NCBI GenBank assembly: GCA_947522735.1 | Contig: CANNTZ010000005.1 | Span: 14,299-78,298, forward strand | Origin: an uncultured Oscillospiraceae bacterium | GTDB taxonomy: Bacteria; Bacillota; Clostridia; Oscillospirales; Ruminococcaceae | Length of the DNA stretch: 64,000 bases | Reading direction: 5' to 3' | Shown: piece after piece, positions 1 to 7,818 of the stretch | How positions within the stretch are numbered: position 1 is the first letter of the stretch | How the letters are laid out: the number at the start of each line of letters is the position of its first letter | Made by a program: the position numbers and the translations under genes | Notes under the pieces: generated by a model | The model's database searches: none | The model's input: the letters and a program-made list of their open reading frames with translations, nothing else | Told to the model about the DNA's origin: nothing

Positions 1-29
1 GAGCTTTTGAAATGATCACGCCTGACAGC

Positions 30-680
30 TTATTTGGGAACCTTCTCCCAGTCCTTCATGAATTTTTCGAGTCCGCTCTTGGTGAGAGGATGCTCGACCA
101 TCTGCATGATGACCTTGTAAGGCACGGTGGCAATATCGGCGCCTGCCTTTGCAGCCTCGATGACGTGCATCGGGCCGCGAGTGCTCGCGACGATGATCTG
201 GGTGGGCATGTCGTGGATGGCGAAGATCTCGGCGATGTCGGAGATGAGGTTCATGCCCTCGGTGCCGATGTCGTCAAGACGTCCGACGAACGGAGCGACG
301 TAGGACGCGCCGGCTCTTGCCGCAAGAAGCGCCTGAGCGGCGGAGAAGCAGAGGGTGCAGGTGGTCTTGATGCCGGTGTCCTTGAGTCTGTGGACAGCCT
401 TGAGTCCCTCTTTGCAGAGCGGGATCTTGATGATCATGTTGGGATGGATAGCGGCGAGCTTCTTGGCCTCTTCGACCATGCCGTCCGCCTCCATGGAGAT
501 GACCTCGGCGAAAATCAGGCAGGTATCGCCGACAACATCGACGATCTCGCGAACCGCGGTCTCAAACTCCTTGCCCTCCTTCGCGATGATGGAGGGGTTG
601 GTGGTAACGCCGCTGATAACGCCCATCTCGTAGGCATCCTTGATCTCAGCGATATTTGCGGTATCGATGAAAAGCTTCAT
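30..680 (-). CDS. Transaldolase / fructose-6-phosphate aldolase family (TalC/FSA type)
   Basis: 216 aa, the usual length of the short single-domain transaldolase family of TIM-barrel class I aldolases in the non-oxidative pentose phosphate pathway. The N-terminus KLFIDTANIAEI and the segment GVTTNPSI are family hallmarks, and Lys85 in IIKIPL is the expected Schiff-base lysine. An in-frame ATG seven codons upstream is possible, but ATG at 680 gives the canonical MKLFIDT start and follows AAAGGA by about a dozen bases. A TTGACT-N17-TATGAT promoter lies upstream, so it is probably transcribed alone. Whether it acts as transaldolase or as fructose-6-phosphate aldolase cannot be decided from the sequence. 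Confidence 0.93.
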   Translation of the reverse strand: MKLFIDTANIAEIKDAYEMGVISGVTTNPSIIAKEGKEFETAVREIVDVVGDTCLIFAEVISMEADGMVEEAKKLAAIHPNMIIKIPLCKEGLKAVHRLKDTGIKTTCTLCFSAAQALLAARAGASYVAPFVGRLDDIGTEGMNLISDIAEIFAIHDMPTQIIVASTRGPMHVIEAAKAGADIATVPYKVIMQMVEHPLTKSGLEKFMKDWEKVPK

Positions 681-730
681 TTGAACGACCATTCCTTTCA
701 TTTCTATAGCATTTTACTTAACCATATAAT

Positions 731-759
731 ATCATAGTATATTTTCGACGGAAAGTCAA
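731..759 (-). promoter_or_regulatory. Sigma-A-type promoter for the transaldolase gene
   Basis: On the minus strand TTGACT (759-754), a 17-bp spacer, then TATGAT (736-731), about 50 bp upstream of the start codon. The rest of 681-886 shows no gene. Confidence 0.65.
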
Positions 760-886
760 ACCGTCATGAGCGGTTTTGCCGCGGAAAAGAGTAGAATTTG
801 CGGCGATATCCGAAAAATATTTGATATATTTTTAACATAACGCGCCTGTACGGCGGATTTATGGCTGCGAGGGAGGGAGGCGTTGT

Positions 887-1837
887 TCAAGCATCCGGCC
901 CGGCCTCATCAAACGCCGTTTCCAGCACCTTTTTGCAGCAGTCCGGCGAGTAGCGCCAGCGGGAGATATGCCCGGAGGTCAGCCGGTAGCAGGGTGGTAC
1001 GGGACGGTATCGTGCGTCGAAGCAATCGACGATTATCAGCTTTATCTTCATCCTCTCCGGGATAATGCTCTTTATGTAGACGCTGGCGTGTTGTCCGGCA
1101 AAGACGCCCTCGCGCAGCTCTGCAAGCCCGGCAAGGTTCGGCGCCAGCTCCACGAATACTCCGTAGCTCTCCACAGAGCGCACGATACCTGCTACCGTCT
1201 CGCCGCAGGAAAAACCGGCGGCGTTTTCCTCCCAGCTTCCCAGCAGCTCCTTGTGACTGAGTGTTATTCTGCCGTTTTCCACCGACCGCACCACGGCGTA
1301 TACGCTCTGCCCAACGCAAAAGCGGTCGGAGGGATGGGAGATGCGCGATACGCTGATGAGGTCGATGGGAATGAGCGAGATTACGCCGCAGCCGATATCC
1401 ACAAAGCAGCCGAACTGCTCCAGATGGGTTACCTGCGCCGGGATGATATCGCCGGGGACGAGCCTGCCGGTGTAGAGGCGTATACAGTCCTCCTGCACGG
1501 CGCGCCGGGAGAGGACGGCGACCGTCTCTCCGGTCTCGTCGCGCTCAAAGGCGGTCACGCGGAAGCAAACGGGCTTGTTTACGCGCGAGATGAGTGCGAT
1601 ATCGCGCACGCTGCCCTCCTTAATGCCCGCAGCGCCCTCGTTTCGCGGAATAACGCCCTTCATGCAGCCAAGCTCAACGACGAGGTCGTGTGCGGCGGTG
1701 CAGATTACGGCTCGCGCCTCAAGTATCCTGCCCTGCAAAAGCGCCTCGCCGAGATTCTGGCGGCTGCGCAGATAATACCGGTTTTCCGGGGTATCGATGA
1801 GACTGCCCTCGGGATAAAAGCCCGTAGTTGTATTCAT
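887..1837 (-). CDS. S1 RNA-binding domain protein (three S1-like repeats)
   Basis: 316 aa with three S1/OB-fold units at roughly residues 33-100, 125-200 and 210-275. The second (VTHLEQFGCFVDIGCGVISLIPI) and third (VRSVESYGVFVELAPNLAGLAEL) carry the typical FGxFVxI/YGVFVEL pattern. It resembles the short RpsA-like S1 proteins of Clostridia, which probably bind mRNA or ribosomes. It is shorter than ribosomal protein S1 of Gram-negatives and is not fused to IspH. ATG at 1837 follows AGAGAGGA. The exact role is unknown; RNA binding is inferred from the fold. Confidence 0.8.
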   Translation of the reverse strand: MNTTTGFYPEGSLIDTPENRYYLRSRQNLGEALLQGRILEARAVICTAAHDLVVELGCMKGVIPRNEGAAGIKEGSVRDIALISRVNKPVCFRVTAFERDETGETVAVLSRRAVQEDCIRLYTGRLVPGDIIPAQVTHLEQFGCFVDIGCGVISLIPIDLISVSRISHPSDRFCVGQSVYAVVRSVENGRITLSHKELLGSWEENAAGFSCGETVAGIVRSVESYGVFVELAPNLAGLAELREGVFAGQHASVYIKSIIPERMKIKLIIVDCFDARYRPVPPCYRLTSGHISRWRYSPDCCKKVLETAFDEAGPDA

Positions 1838-1910
1838 ATGTATCCTCTCTCCCGCAAATATTTTTAATTCCGTATGGTTAAATAATATTCAGGGGAGGGC
1901 GGGGTTAGAA

Positions 1911-2291
1911 TCAGCGGACGCGGATTTCGTAGGCTCCGAGCGACAGCAGCCGGCCGTGGACGGCTTTTACGGCCTCGTCGCGGCAATTGAGCCGCATCAG
2001 TGCCTCGCAGCTCTGCTCCGGCGGTCGGTCGTTTTCATCGTTTGTCAGTGCCGGAAGGGGAGCATATTGATTGAAAAAGGGCGTCACGGCGCTTCCGGAA
2101 TAATATGCCGGATAACCGGCAATACCGAACGGCGCGGCGACGGCCTCGACGAGATCGCCGTTAAAGCCGTCGGCCTCCCATGAGACGGCGAGGCGCCCGA
2201 TGGAGCGCGCGAGCGGGGAAGAACGGAGCGCGCGCGCCGCGCGGTCGGCGGAGTCGACGTCGCTGAATCTGGCAAGGATTAGCTTTGACAA
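1911..2291 (-). CDS. Hypothetical protein, 126 aa
   Basis: Not recognised. The start is TTG at 2291, preceded by GGAGG with an 8-base spacer. The N-terminus (KLILARFSDVDSADRAARALR) has a beta-alpha pattern like small stress or sulfhydryl-binding alpha/beta proteins, and the C-terminus (AVKAVHRGLL-like, LGAYEIRVR) may form a second similar unit. There is no signal peptide or membrane segment. The preceding S1-domain gene lies downstream on the same strand with a 73-base gap. Confidence 0.65.
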   Translation of the reverse strand: MSKLILARFSDVDSADRAARALRSSPLARSIGRLAVSWEADGFNGDLVEAVAAPFGIAGYPAYYSGSAVTPFFNQYAPLPALTNDENDRPPEQSCEALMRLNCRDEAVKAVHGRLLSLGAYEIRVR

Positions 2292-2373
2292 GACAATGTC
2301 CTCCGATACGGATGTTTTTATTATTTTTCGCTGTCTTGAGCGCGTTTAATCTGAAAAAATATGCCAAACGGAT

Positions 2374-2402
2374 TTGCAATGCGCCGTGAAGTGTGTTATG
2401 AT
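2374..2402 (+). promoter_or_regulatory. Sigma-A-type promoter for the 2436-3592 gene pair
   Basis: TTGCAA (2374-2379), a 17-bp spacer and TATGAT (2397-2402), ending about 33 bp before the ATG at 2436. Confidence 0.6.
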
Positions 2403-2435
2403 AGAGACATAAACTATGATTGGATGAGGATAAAT

Positions 2436-2855
2436 ATGGAAACGCACGAAAAGCTTGGACAGCGGTTTTGCAGCGCGTCGCTTGAAAGCTGGCAGACGGA
2501 GCTTGCGGCAAGGCCGATGCACGGCTCGCTGTGTCTGATTATCGCCGAAAAGACGGCTGACCCGGATGAGATACAGGCGCAGGCGTTCGACCTGCTGTCG
2601 ACCGGCTGCCGTTGGTTTGTCTATGGCGGGAAATACGGCGAGCTGTGGCAGTATTATCTCAGCGGGCTGTACCGCGAATCGCAGCTTGACGGCGAGGATG
2701 TGTGGCTGCTGTTCAGCAAGCACTGCGCTACGACGGAGGAATTTGCCAAAGACCTTTCCGAGTGCGTCCGCGCACGGAAATTCCTGCCGTACGATACCGT
2801 CGTTATATACGATGACAGAGAGCTGCTCGACAAAGCGCTCGAACTTATCGAGTGA
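2436..2855 (+). CDS. Hypothetical protein, 139 aa
   Basis: Acidic soluble protein with no signal peptide. ATG at 2436 follows ATGAGGA with 5-6 bases spacing, which favours it over an in-frame start 75 bases upstream that lacks a site. Features are an aromatic-rich centre (CRWFVYGGKYGELWQYYLSG) and a VVIYDD strand near the end, suggesting an alpha/beta fold. It may belong to an uncharacterised family of small Clostridial and proteobacterial proteins. It is likely co-transcribed with the lipoprotein gene that begins 20 bases downstream. Confidence 0.75.
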   Translation: METHEKLGQRFCSASLESWQTELAARPMHGSLCLIIAEKTADPDEIQAQAFDLLSTGCRWFVYGGKYGELWQYYLSGLYRESQLDGEDVWLLFSKHCATTEEFAKDLSECVRARKFLPYDTVVIYDDRELLDKALELIE

Positions 2856-2875
2856 CGGAAATACGGAGGTGCAGA

Positions 2876-3592
2876 ATGAAGAAGGGGATGAGGATAGTGG
2901 GTATAATAGCCGCGCTGTGCGCGCTGTTTACAGGCTGCGCGAGGAGAAACGTGAGAACCCAAAAGACAGATTGCAGCAGCGGGCTTGTATCCTGCACTTA
3001 CGTAAGCTCCGGCGGAATGGAGGGCGGGCACGTATATCTGAAGCTGTCGCGCGAGGACGATTCGTGGGTGCTGCAAAGGGAGAAGCAGGACAACCACATG
3101 GAAGAGGAAAAAGTGGAGCGGTATGCTGTGCCGGAGAGCGCGGCGCGCGGCTTGGAAGAGTTTTTTTCGTGGCACGATTGCGAGAACTGGAAAAACCTCA
3201 GTGTCAACGAGGACATGATAGCGCTGGATGCCCCCACTGACAGCATATCCTTCGAGCTTGCGGACGGCAGATCGTTTTCAGCGAAAGACGTGCTTGATCT
3301 GCCGGAGGAGGAGATAGGGCTTTGCAGTAGCGTAAGCTGGTATCTCCACTCCTATACAGTCGAGGTCGAGCTATGCGAGCTTGACGCGAAGGGCAGCGAC
3401 GAGATTGTTTTTTCCAAGCCGGAGATGGTGGACTGCACGAGGGAGGAGCGTCCTGGCGGCGCCGTTTATATTCTGCGCGGACGCATACCCGGAGAACTGA
3501 CGGCGGAGCTGAGAACTGACGAAAAATCAAGGCCGACTCGCGTGCATCTGAAGGTGGACAGTAAATGCCGCGTAACCGTTGAGCAGAGATGA
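2876..3592 (+). CDS. Predicted lipoprotein, unknown function
   Basis: 238 aa. ATG at 2876 follows GGAGG by 8 bases. The N-terminus is a type II signal peptide (MKKGMRIVGIIAALCALFTGC) with lipobox FTGC, so the mature protein should be anchored at the outer face of the membrane. The rest is rich in charged beta-strand-like segments and shows no motif I recognise. It probably shares the transcript of the gene just upstream. Confidence 0.75.
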   Translation: MKKGMRIVGIIAALCALFTGCARRNVRTQKTDCSSGLVSCTYVSSGGMEGGHVYLKLSREDDSWVLQREKQDNHMEEEKVERYAVPESAARGLEEFFSWHDCENWKNLSVNEDMIALDAPTDSISFELADGRSFSAKDVLDLPEEEIGLCSSVSWYLHSYTVEVELCELDAKGSDEIVFSKPEMVDCTREERPGGAVYILRGRIPGELTAELRTDEKSRPTRVHLKVDSKCRVTVEQR

Positions 3593-3632
3593 TGCTTGAA
3601 ATACGAAAAAACATCAAGCCCCATTATTGCGC

Positions 3633-3661
3633 TTGAATTTTTGGCGCGGATGTGGTATTAT
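3633..3661 (+). promoter_or_regulatory. Promoter of the 3737 epimerase gene
   Basis: TTGAAT (3633-3638), a 17-bp spacer, TATTAT (3656-3661). The -10 element sits inside a near-perfect palindrome GGTATTATAATAATACC (3654-3670), a possible operator. Confidence 0.6.
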
Positions 3662-3676
3662 AATAATACCAGACGA

Positions 3677-3692
3677 GTGTAAACGATTACAC
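3677..3692. promoter_or_regulatory. cre-like / LacI-family operator
   Basis: GTGTAAACGATTACAC. The inner 14 bases (3678-3691) match the catabolite-responsive element consensus TGWAANCGNTNWCA at every position. It lies just downstream of the predicted transcription start, where CcpA or a local LacI-family regulator would block elongation or promoter clearance. Confidence 0.6.
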
Positions 3693-3736
3693 ACCCGGAT
3701 GGGCGTGATAAAAACGAAAGCGGAGGAGAACGGAAA

Positions 3737-4639
3737 ATGAAAAACATGAAGGACCTCAAGGATATCCGGATCGGCACCATTGTCGGAGCCGACAGAGCGC
3801 TGGAGCTTATTCCGAGGCTGCTGCCCTATGGCTTTGAGTGCTTTGAGATCACCTTTGGTACGGACATGGGCGATACCGAGCTGCGCGAGCTGGGCAAGCG
3901 TGCGAATGCGCTGCTTGAGGGGAGCGACTGCGTTATCTCCTGCGTCGGACTGTACGGAAACCCGCTTGTCGATAACGAGTACGGGCACAGGCTAATCCGC
4001 CAGTGGGAGAGGCTCATCGACAACATGGACGCTTTCGGTACAAACGTCATAGGCGGCTTCACCGGGCGTATCCCCGACGTGCCGGTCGATCAGTCGATCG
4101 GACGATACAGGGAGGTATTCGGAGAGCTTGCCAAGCGCGCAGCCGATAAGGGCGTCAAAATTGCCTTTGAAAACTGCAACTGGGGCGGCAGTTGGGAGAG
4201 AGGAGACTACAACATTGCGTTCTGCGAGCGCGCGTGGGAGCTGATGTTCGACGCGCTGCCGGATGATAACATCGGCCTTCAGTGGGAGCCGTGCCATCAC
4301 ATGGTGCAGCTTGTCGATCCGATGCCGATGCTACGCAAGTGGGTTGGCAAGATGATCTGCCTGCACGGAAAGGACGCCACCATAGACTGGGATCTCGTCA
4401 GGCGCCGCGGAATTTACAGCGGCGAGCCGTTTGCGTGGCACCGTACCCCCGGCTTCGGCGACTGCAACTGGACCGACATAATCTCCGTTCTGCGTATGAA
4501 CGGCTTCAGGGGCAGCATCGACATCGAGGGCTACCACGACCCGGTATACAACGAGGATCTCGAATGGACCGGACAGGTTTACGCGCTGAACTATCTCAAG
4601 CAGTGCAAGGGCGGCGAATTTGTCTCGTTAGACAGATAA
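3737..4639 (+). CDS. Sugar phosphate isomerase/epimerase family (xylose-isomerase-like TIM barrel)
   Basis: 300 aa AP-endonuclease-2/xylose-isomerase-like TIM barrel. Likely metal ligands are visible: Glu in IAFENCNWGG, the acidic/His segment LQWEPCHHMVQ, His in ICLHGKDA and Glu in GSIDIEGYHDP. Such enzymes isomerise or epimerise keto-sugars or inositol derivatives; the substrate is not predictable. GGAGG lies about 10 bases before the ATG. The gene has its own promoter with a cre-like site, which fits carbon catabolite control, and ends in a strong terminator at 4681-4706. Confidence 0.82.
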   Translation: MKNMKDLKDIRIGTIVGADRALELIPRLLPYGFECFEITFGTDMGDTELRELGKRANALLEGSDCVISCVGLYGNPLVDNEYGHRLIRQWERLIDNMDAFGTNVIGGFTGRIPDVPVDQSIGRYREVFGELAKRAADKGVKIAFENCNWGGSWERGDYNIAFCERAWELMFDALPDDNIGLQWEPCHHMVQLVDPMPMLRKWVGKMICLHGKDATIDWDLVRRRGIYSGEPFAWHRTPGFGDCNWTDIISVLRMNGFRGSIDIEGYHDPVYNEDLEWTGQVYALNYLKQCKGGEFVSLDR

Positions 4640-4680
4640 CGGCGCAGGCTCGCCTCCCGGGATGTCGCTTTCTTATTGGG

Positions 4681-4706
4681 AAACGCCTCTCCGGGAGGCG
4701 TTTTTT
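4681..4706 (+). terminator. Rho-independent terminator
   Basis: AAACGCCTC / GAGGCGTTT hairpin with a 5-base loop followed by a T run. A competing 10-bp stem begins at 4651. It closes the epimerase gene. Confidence 0.85.
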
Positions 4707-4843
4707 ATTGCCGAAAATCCAATATGACTAATTCTGAGGAATGTAGGACAAAAGTGTTTTTCTATTATTTTTTAAAAAAGGTATTTATTTTTGCTGCGGT
4801 TTGTGCTATAATAATTGAGCCGGTTTAAAACCGACAATAATAT

Positions 4844-4918
4844 GCGCCTGTAGCTCAGTGGATAGAGCACCGGCCTCCGGAGCCGGGTGCGTAGGTTCGA
4901 TTCCTATCAGGCGCGCCA
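4844..4918 (+). tRNA. tRNA-Arg (anticodon CCG)
   Basis: 75 bases including encoded CCA. The acceptor stem GCGCCTG pairs with CAGGCGC. The anticodon stem CCGGC/GCCGG encloses loop CTCCGGA, giving anticodon CCG (codon CGG). The T-loop is TTCGATT. TATAAT occurs at 4807-4812 upstream, without a clear -35. Confidence 0.96.
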
Positions 4919-4921
4919 GCA

Positions 4922-4957
4922 CTGCAAAAACCTTGAGGATATCAAGGTTTTTTGCAG
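4922..4957 (+). terminator. Terminator after tRNA-Arg
   Basis: A 15-bp stem (CTGCAAAAACCTTGA with its complement, one extra T) around loop GGATA, with the T run inside the 3' arm. Confidence 0.8.
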
Positions 4958-5001
4958 CTTTAGCGGCAATTTTACGGCGAATAGCGGCAGGAGGAACGAC
5001 C

Positions 5002-6714
5002 ATGACGGTGTATTTGAAGGACTATCTTGACAGGGACGCGCCGGTTCAGAGTGCGGCGGCGCTGGCGAGGGCGCTTCGGGCGGTTCCGGACGGCGGCACG
5101 CTGAGGCTTGGCGGCGGCAGGCTCAACGTCAGTCCGGATGGCGCTTTCTGTAAATATTACCACGTCTCCAACAATGACAGCGGAGAAAAAAGGATAGCGT
5201 TTCCGCTGCTTGGCCGCCGCGATATAACCATCGACGGAGAGGGTGCGGACATCGTGTTCTGCGGCGATATCTTGCCGTTTGTCATCGATGGGTGCAGCAA
5301 CATCACGGTGAAAAACCTCTCGATAGATTATCGCTTTCCGCAATATGCACAGGCAAGGCTTTTGGAGGCCGATGAAAAGCATACGGTGATGGAGTTCGAT
5401 AACAGGGAGTTTTTCTGCCGTGTGAAGGACGGCGCTCTCTGCTTTTACAGCGAGGCGGATGGCTGGGAGAACTGTCCCGAGGCGCCGCTCGCGCTTGAAT
5501 TTGACGCAGAAAAGCGCGCCCCCTCCGACCATCTTCCATCGTACTTCCCGTATTCCGGCCCTGCGCGCGACCACGGTTTTCTCGGCGGCATGTTCCGCAA
5601 GGTGTCGTATCGTCAGCTCGACGAAAAACGCATCGCCATGTATGGCGACATCGGATTTACGCACACCGTCGGCAACTACGTCATCATGACGCACAGCCGC
5701 CGCTGGAATCAGGGCTTCCTCGTTAACGGCTCAAGGGACGTCATGATAGAGAACGTCGCGCTCTATCACACCGCCGCGATGGGAGTGCTCTGCCAGCTCA
5801 GCGAGAACATAACGCTCGACCGCGTCTCGGCGGACGTGCGCGAGGGCTCGGGGCGCCTGCTCTCGGTCAATGCCGACGCCACCCACTTTGTCAACTGCCG
5901 CGGACGCATTGTCATGCGCGGCTGTCGCTTTCTCAAGATGATGGACGACGCCGCAAATATCCACGGCATCTACCTCAAGGCCCCGCGAGCCGACGGCGCG
6001 CATAGCTTTGTCGCGGGCTACGGCCATGCGCAGCAGGCGCATATGGATATCTTCCGCCCCGGAGACATCGCAAAAATCATTGATTACAACACCGTCGAGA
6101 CCGCAGCCACGCTTACGGTTGTGCGCACGGAGCAGCTTGACGGGAACGCGCTGCGCGTATTTGTGCAAGAGGCAATGCCGGATATAACGGGCGAGTGCGT
6201 CGTCGAGAATGTCAGCACCGCGCCGGAGGTGCTTATAACCGGCTGTGAGTGCGGCGACAACCGTCCGCGCGGCTTCCTGCTCAGCTCCGCGGGGAGAACG
6301 GTGGTAGAGGGCTGCGTGTTCCACAACATGTATCAGGGCGTCAGCATTGGCGGCGAGATGCTGAACTGGTACGAGAGCGGCGCAGTGTCCGACGTGACGG
6401 TGCGCGACAACGAGTTTCGCAACAGCGCCTATGCCGGCGGCTGCGCCATCTGCGTGGCTGCGCACGTCAAAAATTCAGAGAGCATCACGGATTTCCACGG
6501 AAGGATCGTGATTGAGAGCAACCGCTTCACAATGAACGGACGCCGGTTTCTGAGCGCCGCGAACGTCAGGGCCCTTACTGTCCGCGACAACGTCTACGTT
6601 CGCGATGAGTCGCTGCCGTACCATGGCGAGATCGGAAACGGCGGCTTGGATATACGCAGCTGCGCCGGTCAGGCGGTCGAGCCTGTCCGCGAGGCCGCAG
6701 ACATGGGGAAGTGA
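5002..6714 (+). CDS. GH110-like right-handed beta-helix glycosidase (alpha-1,3-galactosidase-related)
   Basis: 570 aa. The start is ATG at 5002 with CAGGAGGAACGACC upstream; earlier in-frame codons lie in the tRNA. Beta-helix rungs fill most of the protein (ITIDGEGADIVF, ITVKNLSIDY, VMIENVALYHT, ITLDRVSADV). The stretch ADATHFVNCRGRIVMRGC followed by MMDDAANIHG (Asp315-Asp316) is the signature region of GH110 enzymes, which remove terminal alpha-1,3-linked galactose from blood-group-B and linear glycans; the Asp pair is in the active-site region of that family. No signal peptide is seen, so substrate would be imported first. Family assignment is by motif memory; true activity is untested. Confidence 0.78.
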   Translation: MTVYLKDYLDRDAPVQSAAALARALRAVPDGGTLRLGGGRLNVSPDGAFCKYYHVSNNDSGEKRIAFPLLGRRDITIDGEGADIVFCGDILPFVIDGCSNITVKNLSIDYRFPQYAQARLLEADEKHTVMEFDNREFFCRVKDGALCFYSEADGWENCPEAPLALEFDAEKRAPSDHLPSYFPYSGPARDHGFLGGMFRKVSYRQLDEKRIAMYGDIGFTHTVGNYVIMTHSRRWNQGFLVNGSRDVMIENVALYHTAAMGVLCQLSENITLDRVSADVREGSGRLLSVNADATHFVNCRGRIVMRGCRFLKMMDDAANIHGIYLKAPRADGAHSFVAGYGHAQQAHMDIFRPGDIAKIIDYNTVETAATLTVVRTEQLDGNALRVFVQEAMPDITGECVVENVSTAPEVLITGCECGDNRPRGFLLSSAGRTVVEGCVFHNMYQGVSIGGEMLNWYESGAVSDVTVRDNEFRNSAYAGGCAICVAAHVKNSESITDFHGRIVIESNRFTMNGRRFLSAANVRALTVRDNVYVRDESLPYHGEIGNGGLDIRSCAGQAVEPVREAADMGK

Positions 6715-6805
6715 TTCGGCTGCGTTTTTTCCGGTCTGACACCTTTTGAGTATGGACTTTTATGTCGAAACAGTGTATAATTTACACATACGGAGGTGAG
6801 GTCGG

Positions 6806-7582
6806 ATGGAGATTGCTTACGGGATACTTATACCGTTTTTAGGAACGTCGCTCGGCGCGGCGTGCGTATTCTTCATGAAAAAGGGGTTTGATGAGAGGAT
6901 ACAGCGCGCGCTGACGGGCTTTGCGGCGGGAGTAATGGTGGCGGCGTCGGTGTGGAGCCTTATTATACCGGCGATAGAGCAGTCCGAGAGCCTGGGCAGA
7001 TGGAGCTTTCTCCCGGCGGCAGTGGGCTTCTGGATCGGGATAATTTTCCTGCTGCTGCTTGATCACATCATACCGCACCTGCACAGGAACAGCGAGAACG
7101 CGGAAGGGCCGAGCAGCCGTCTGCGCAAGACGACGATGATGGTGCTGGCGGTCACGCTCCACAACATCCCCGAGGGAATGGCCGTCGGCGTAGTATACGC
7201 CGGGTATCTTGCGGGAAACGCAAGGATAAGCGCCGCGGGTGCGCTGGCGCTGTCGATAGGTATAGCGATACAGAACTTCCCGGAGGGCGCGATAATCTCC
7301 ATGCCTCTCAAGGCAGAGGGGATGAAGCGCTCCAAGGCGTTTATGGGCGGCCTGCTTTCGGGCATAGTCGAGCCTGTGGGCGCGCTGCTGACGCTGCTGG
7401 CGGCAAGCTTTGTCGTGCCGGTGCTGCCGTATATGCTCAGCTTTGCCGCGGGCGCGATGTTCTACGTCGTCGTGGAGGAGCTGATCCCGGAGATGTCTCA
7501 GGGCAGACACTCCAACCTTGGGACGATCTTTTTCGCTGTTGGCTTCAGCATAATGATGGCGCTGGATGTGGCATTGGGATAA
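6806..7582 (+). CDS. ZIP family metal transporter
   Basis: 258 aa integral membrane protein with about eight hydrophobic helices. The metal-binding helix motif HNIPEGMAVGV (helix IV) and the second motif QNFPEGAIISMPL (helix V) are typical of ZupT-like ZIP proteins that import zinc or other divalent cations; His is replaced by Gln in the second motif. A His-containing loop (DHIIPHLHRNSE) lies between helices III and IV. The GGAGG site is at the usual distance and TATAAT occurs at about 6775. No Zur-like operator was recognised. Confidence 0.9.
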   Translation: MEIAYGILIPFLGTSLGAACVFFMKKGFDERIQRALTGFAAGVMVAASVWSLIIPAIEQSESLGRWSFLPAAVGFWIGIIFLLLLDHIIPHLHRNSENAEGPSSRLRKTTMMVLAVTLHNIPEGMAVGVVYAGYLAGNARISAAGALALSIGIAIQNFPEGAIISMPLKAEGMKRSKAFMGGLLSGIVEPVGALLTLLAASFVVPVLPYMLSFAAGAMFYVVVEELIPEMSQGRHSNLGTIFFAVGFSIMMALDVALG

Positions 7583-7700
7583 TCATGTGACGGCGGTGCG
7601 GGATTTACCGATCTCGGCGCAAGCTCGTCCTGCTGCGCCATAATCGCCGCTATATGGCGGACGGCGTCAAATTATCCGGCAAACAGGATATAAACAGATA

Positions 7701-7744
7701 CGGCCCCGGAGGCATGTGATGTCTCCGGAGCCGTTTTCGTTTTT
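7701..7744 (+). terminator. Terminator after the ZIP gene
   Basis: CGGC-CCCGGAG pairing with CTCCGG-AGCCG, followed by TTTTCGTTTTT. The space 7583-7818 otherwise shows no gene. Confidence 0.7.
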
Positions 7745-7818
7745 GAGGCAGTCGCAAGGTGGAGCAGGCGTCTGCAAGCCGGGGGCCTTTGTGAAAAAGA
7801 AAGACTTAACAGAGCGTT

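Noticed and set aside
968..1867. Long plus-strand open frame opposite the S1-domain gene, and many similar long antisense frames elsewhere
   Set aside because: High GC coding sequence gives long antisense frames; these have no ribosome binding sites or family motifs, while the minus-strand products do.
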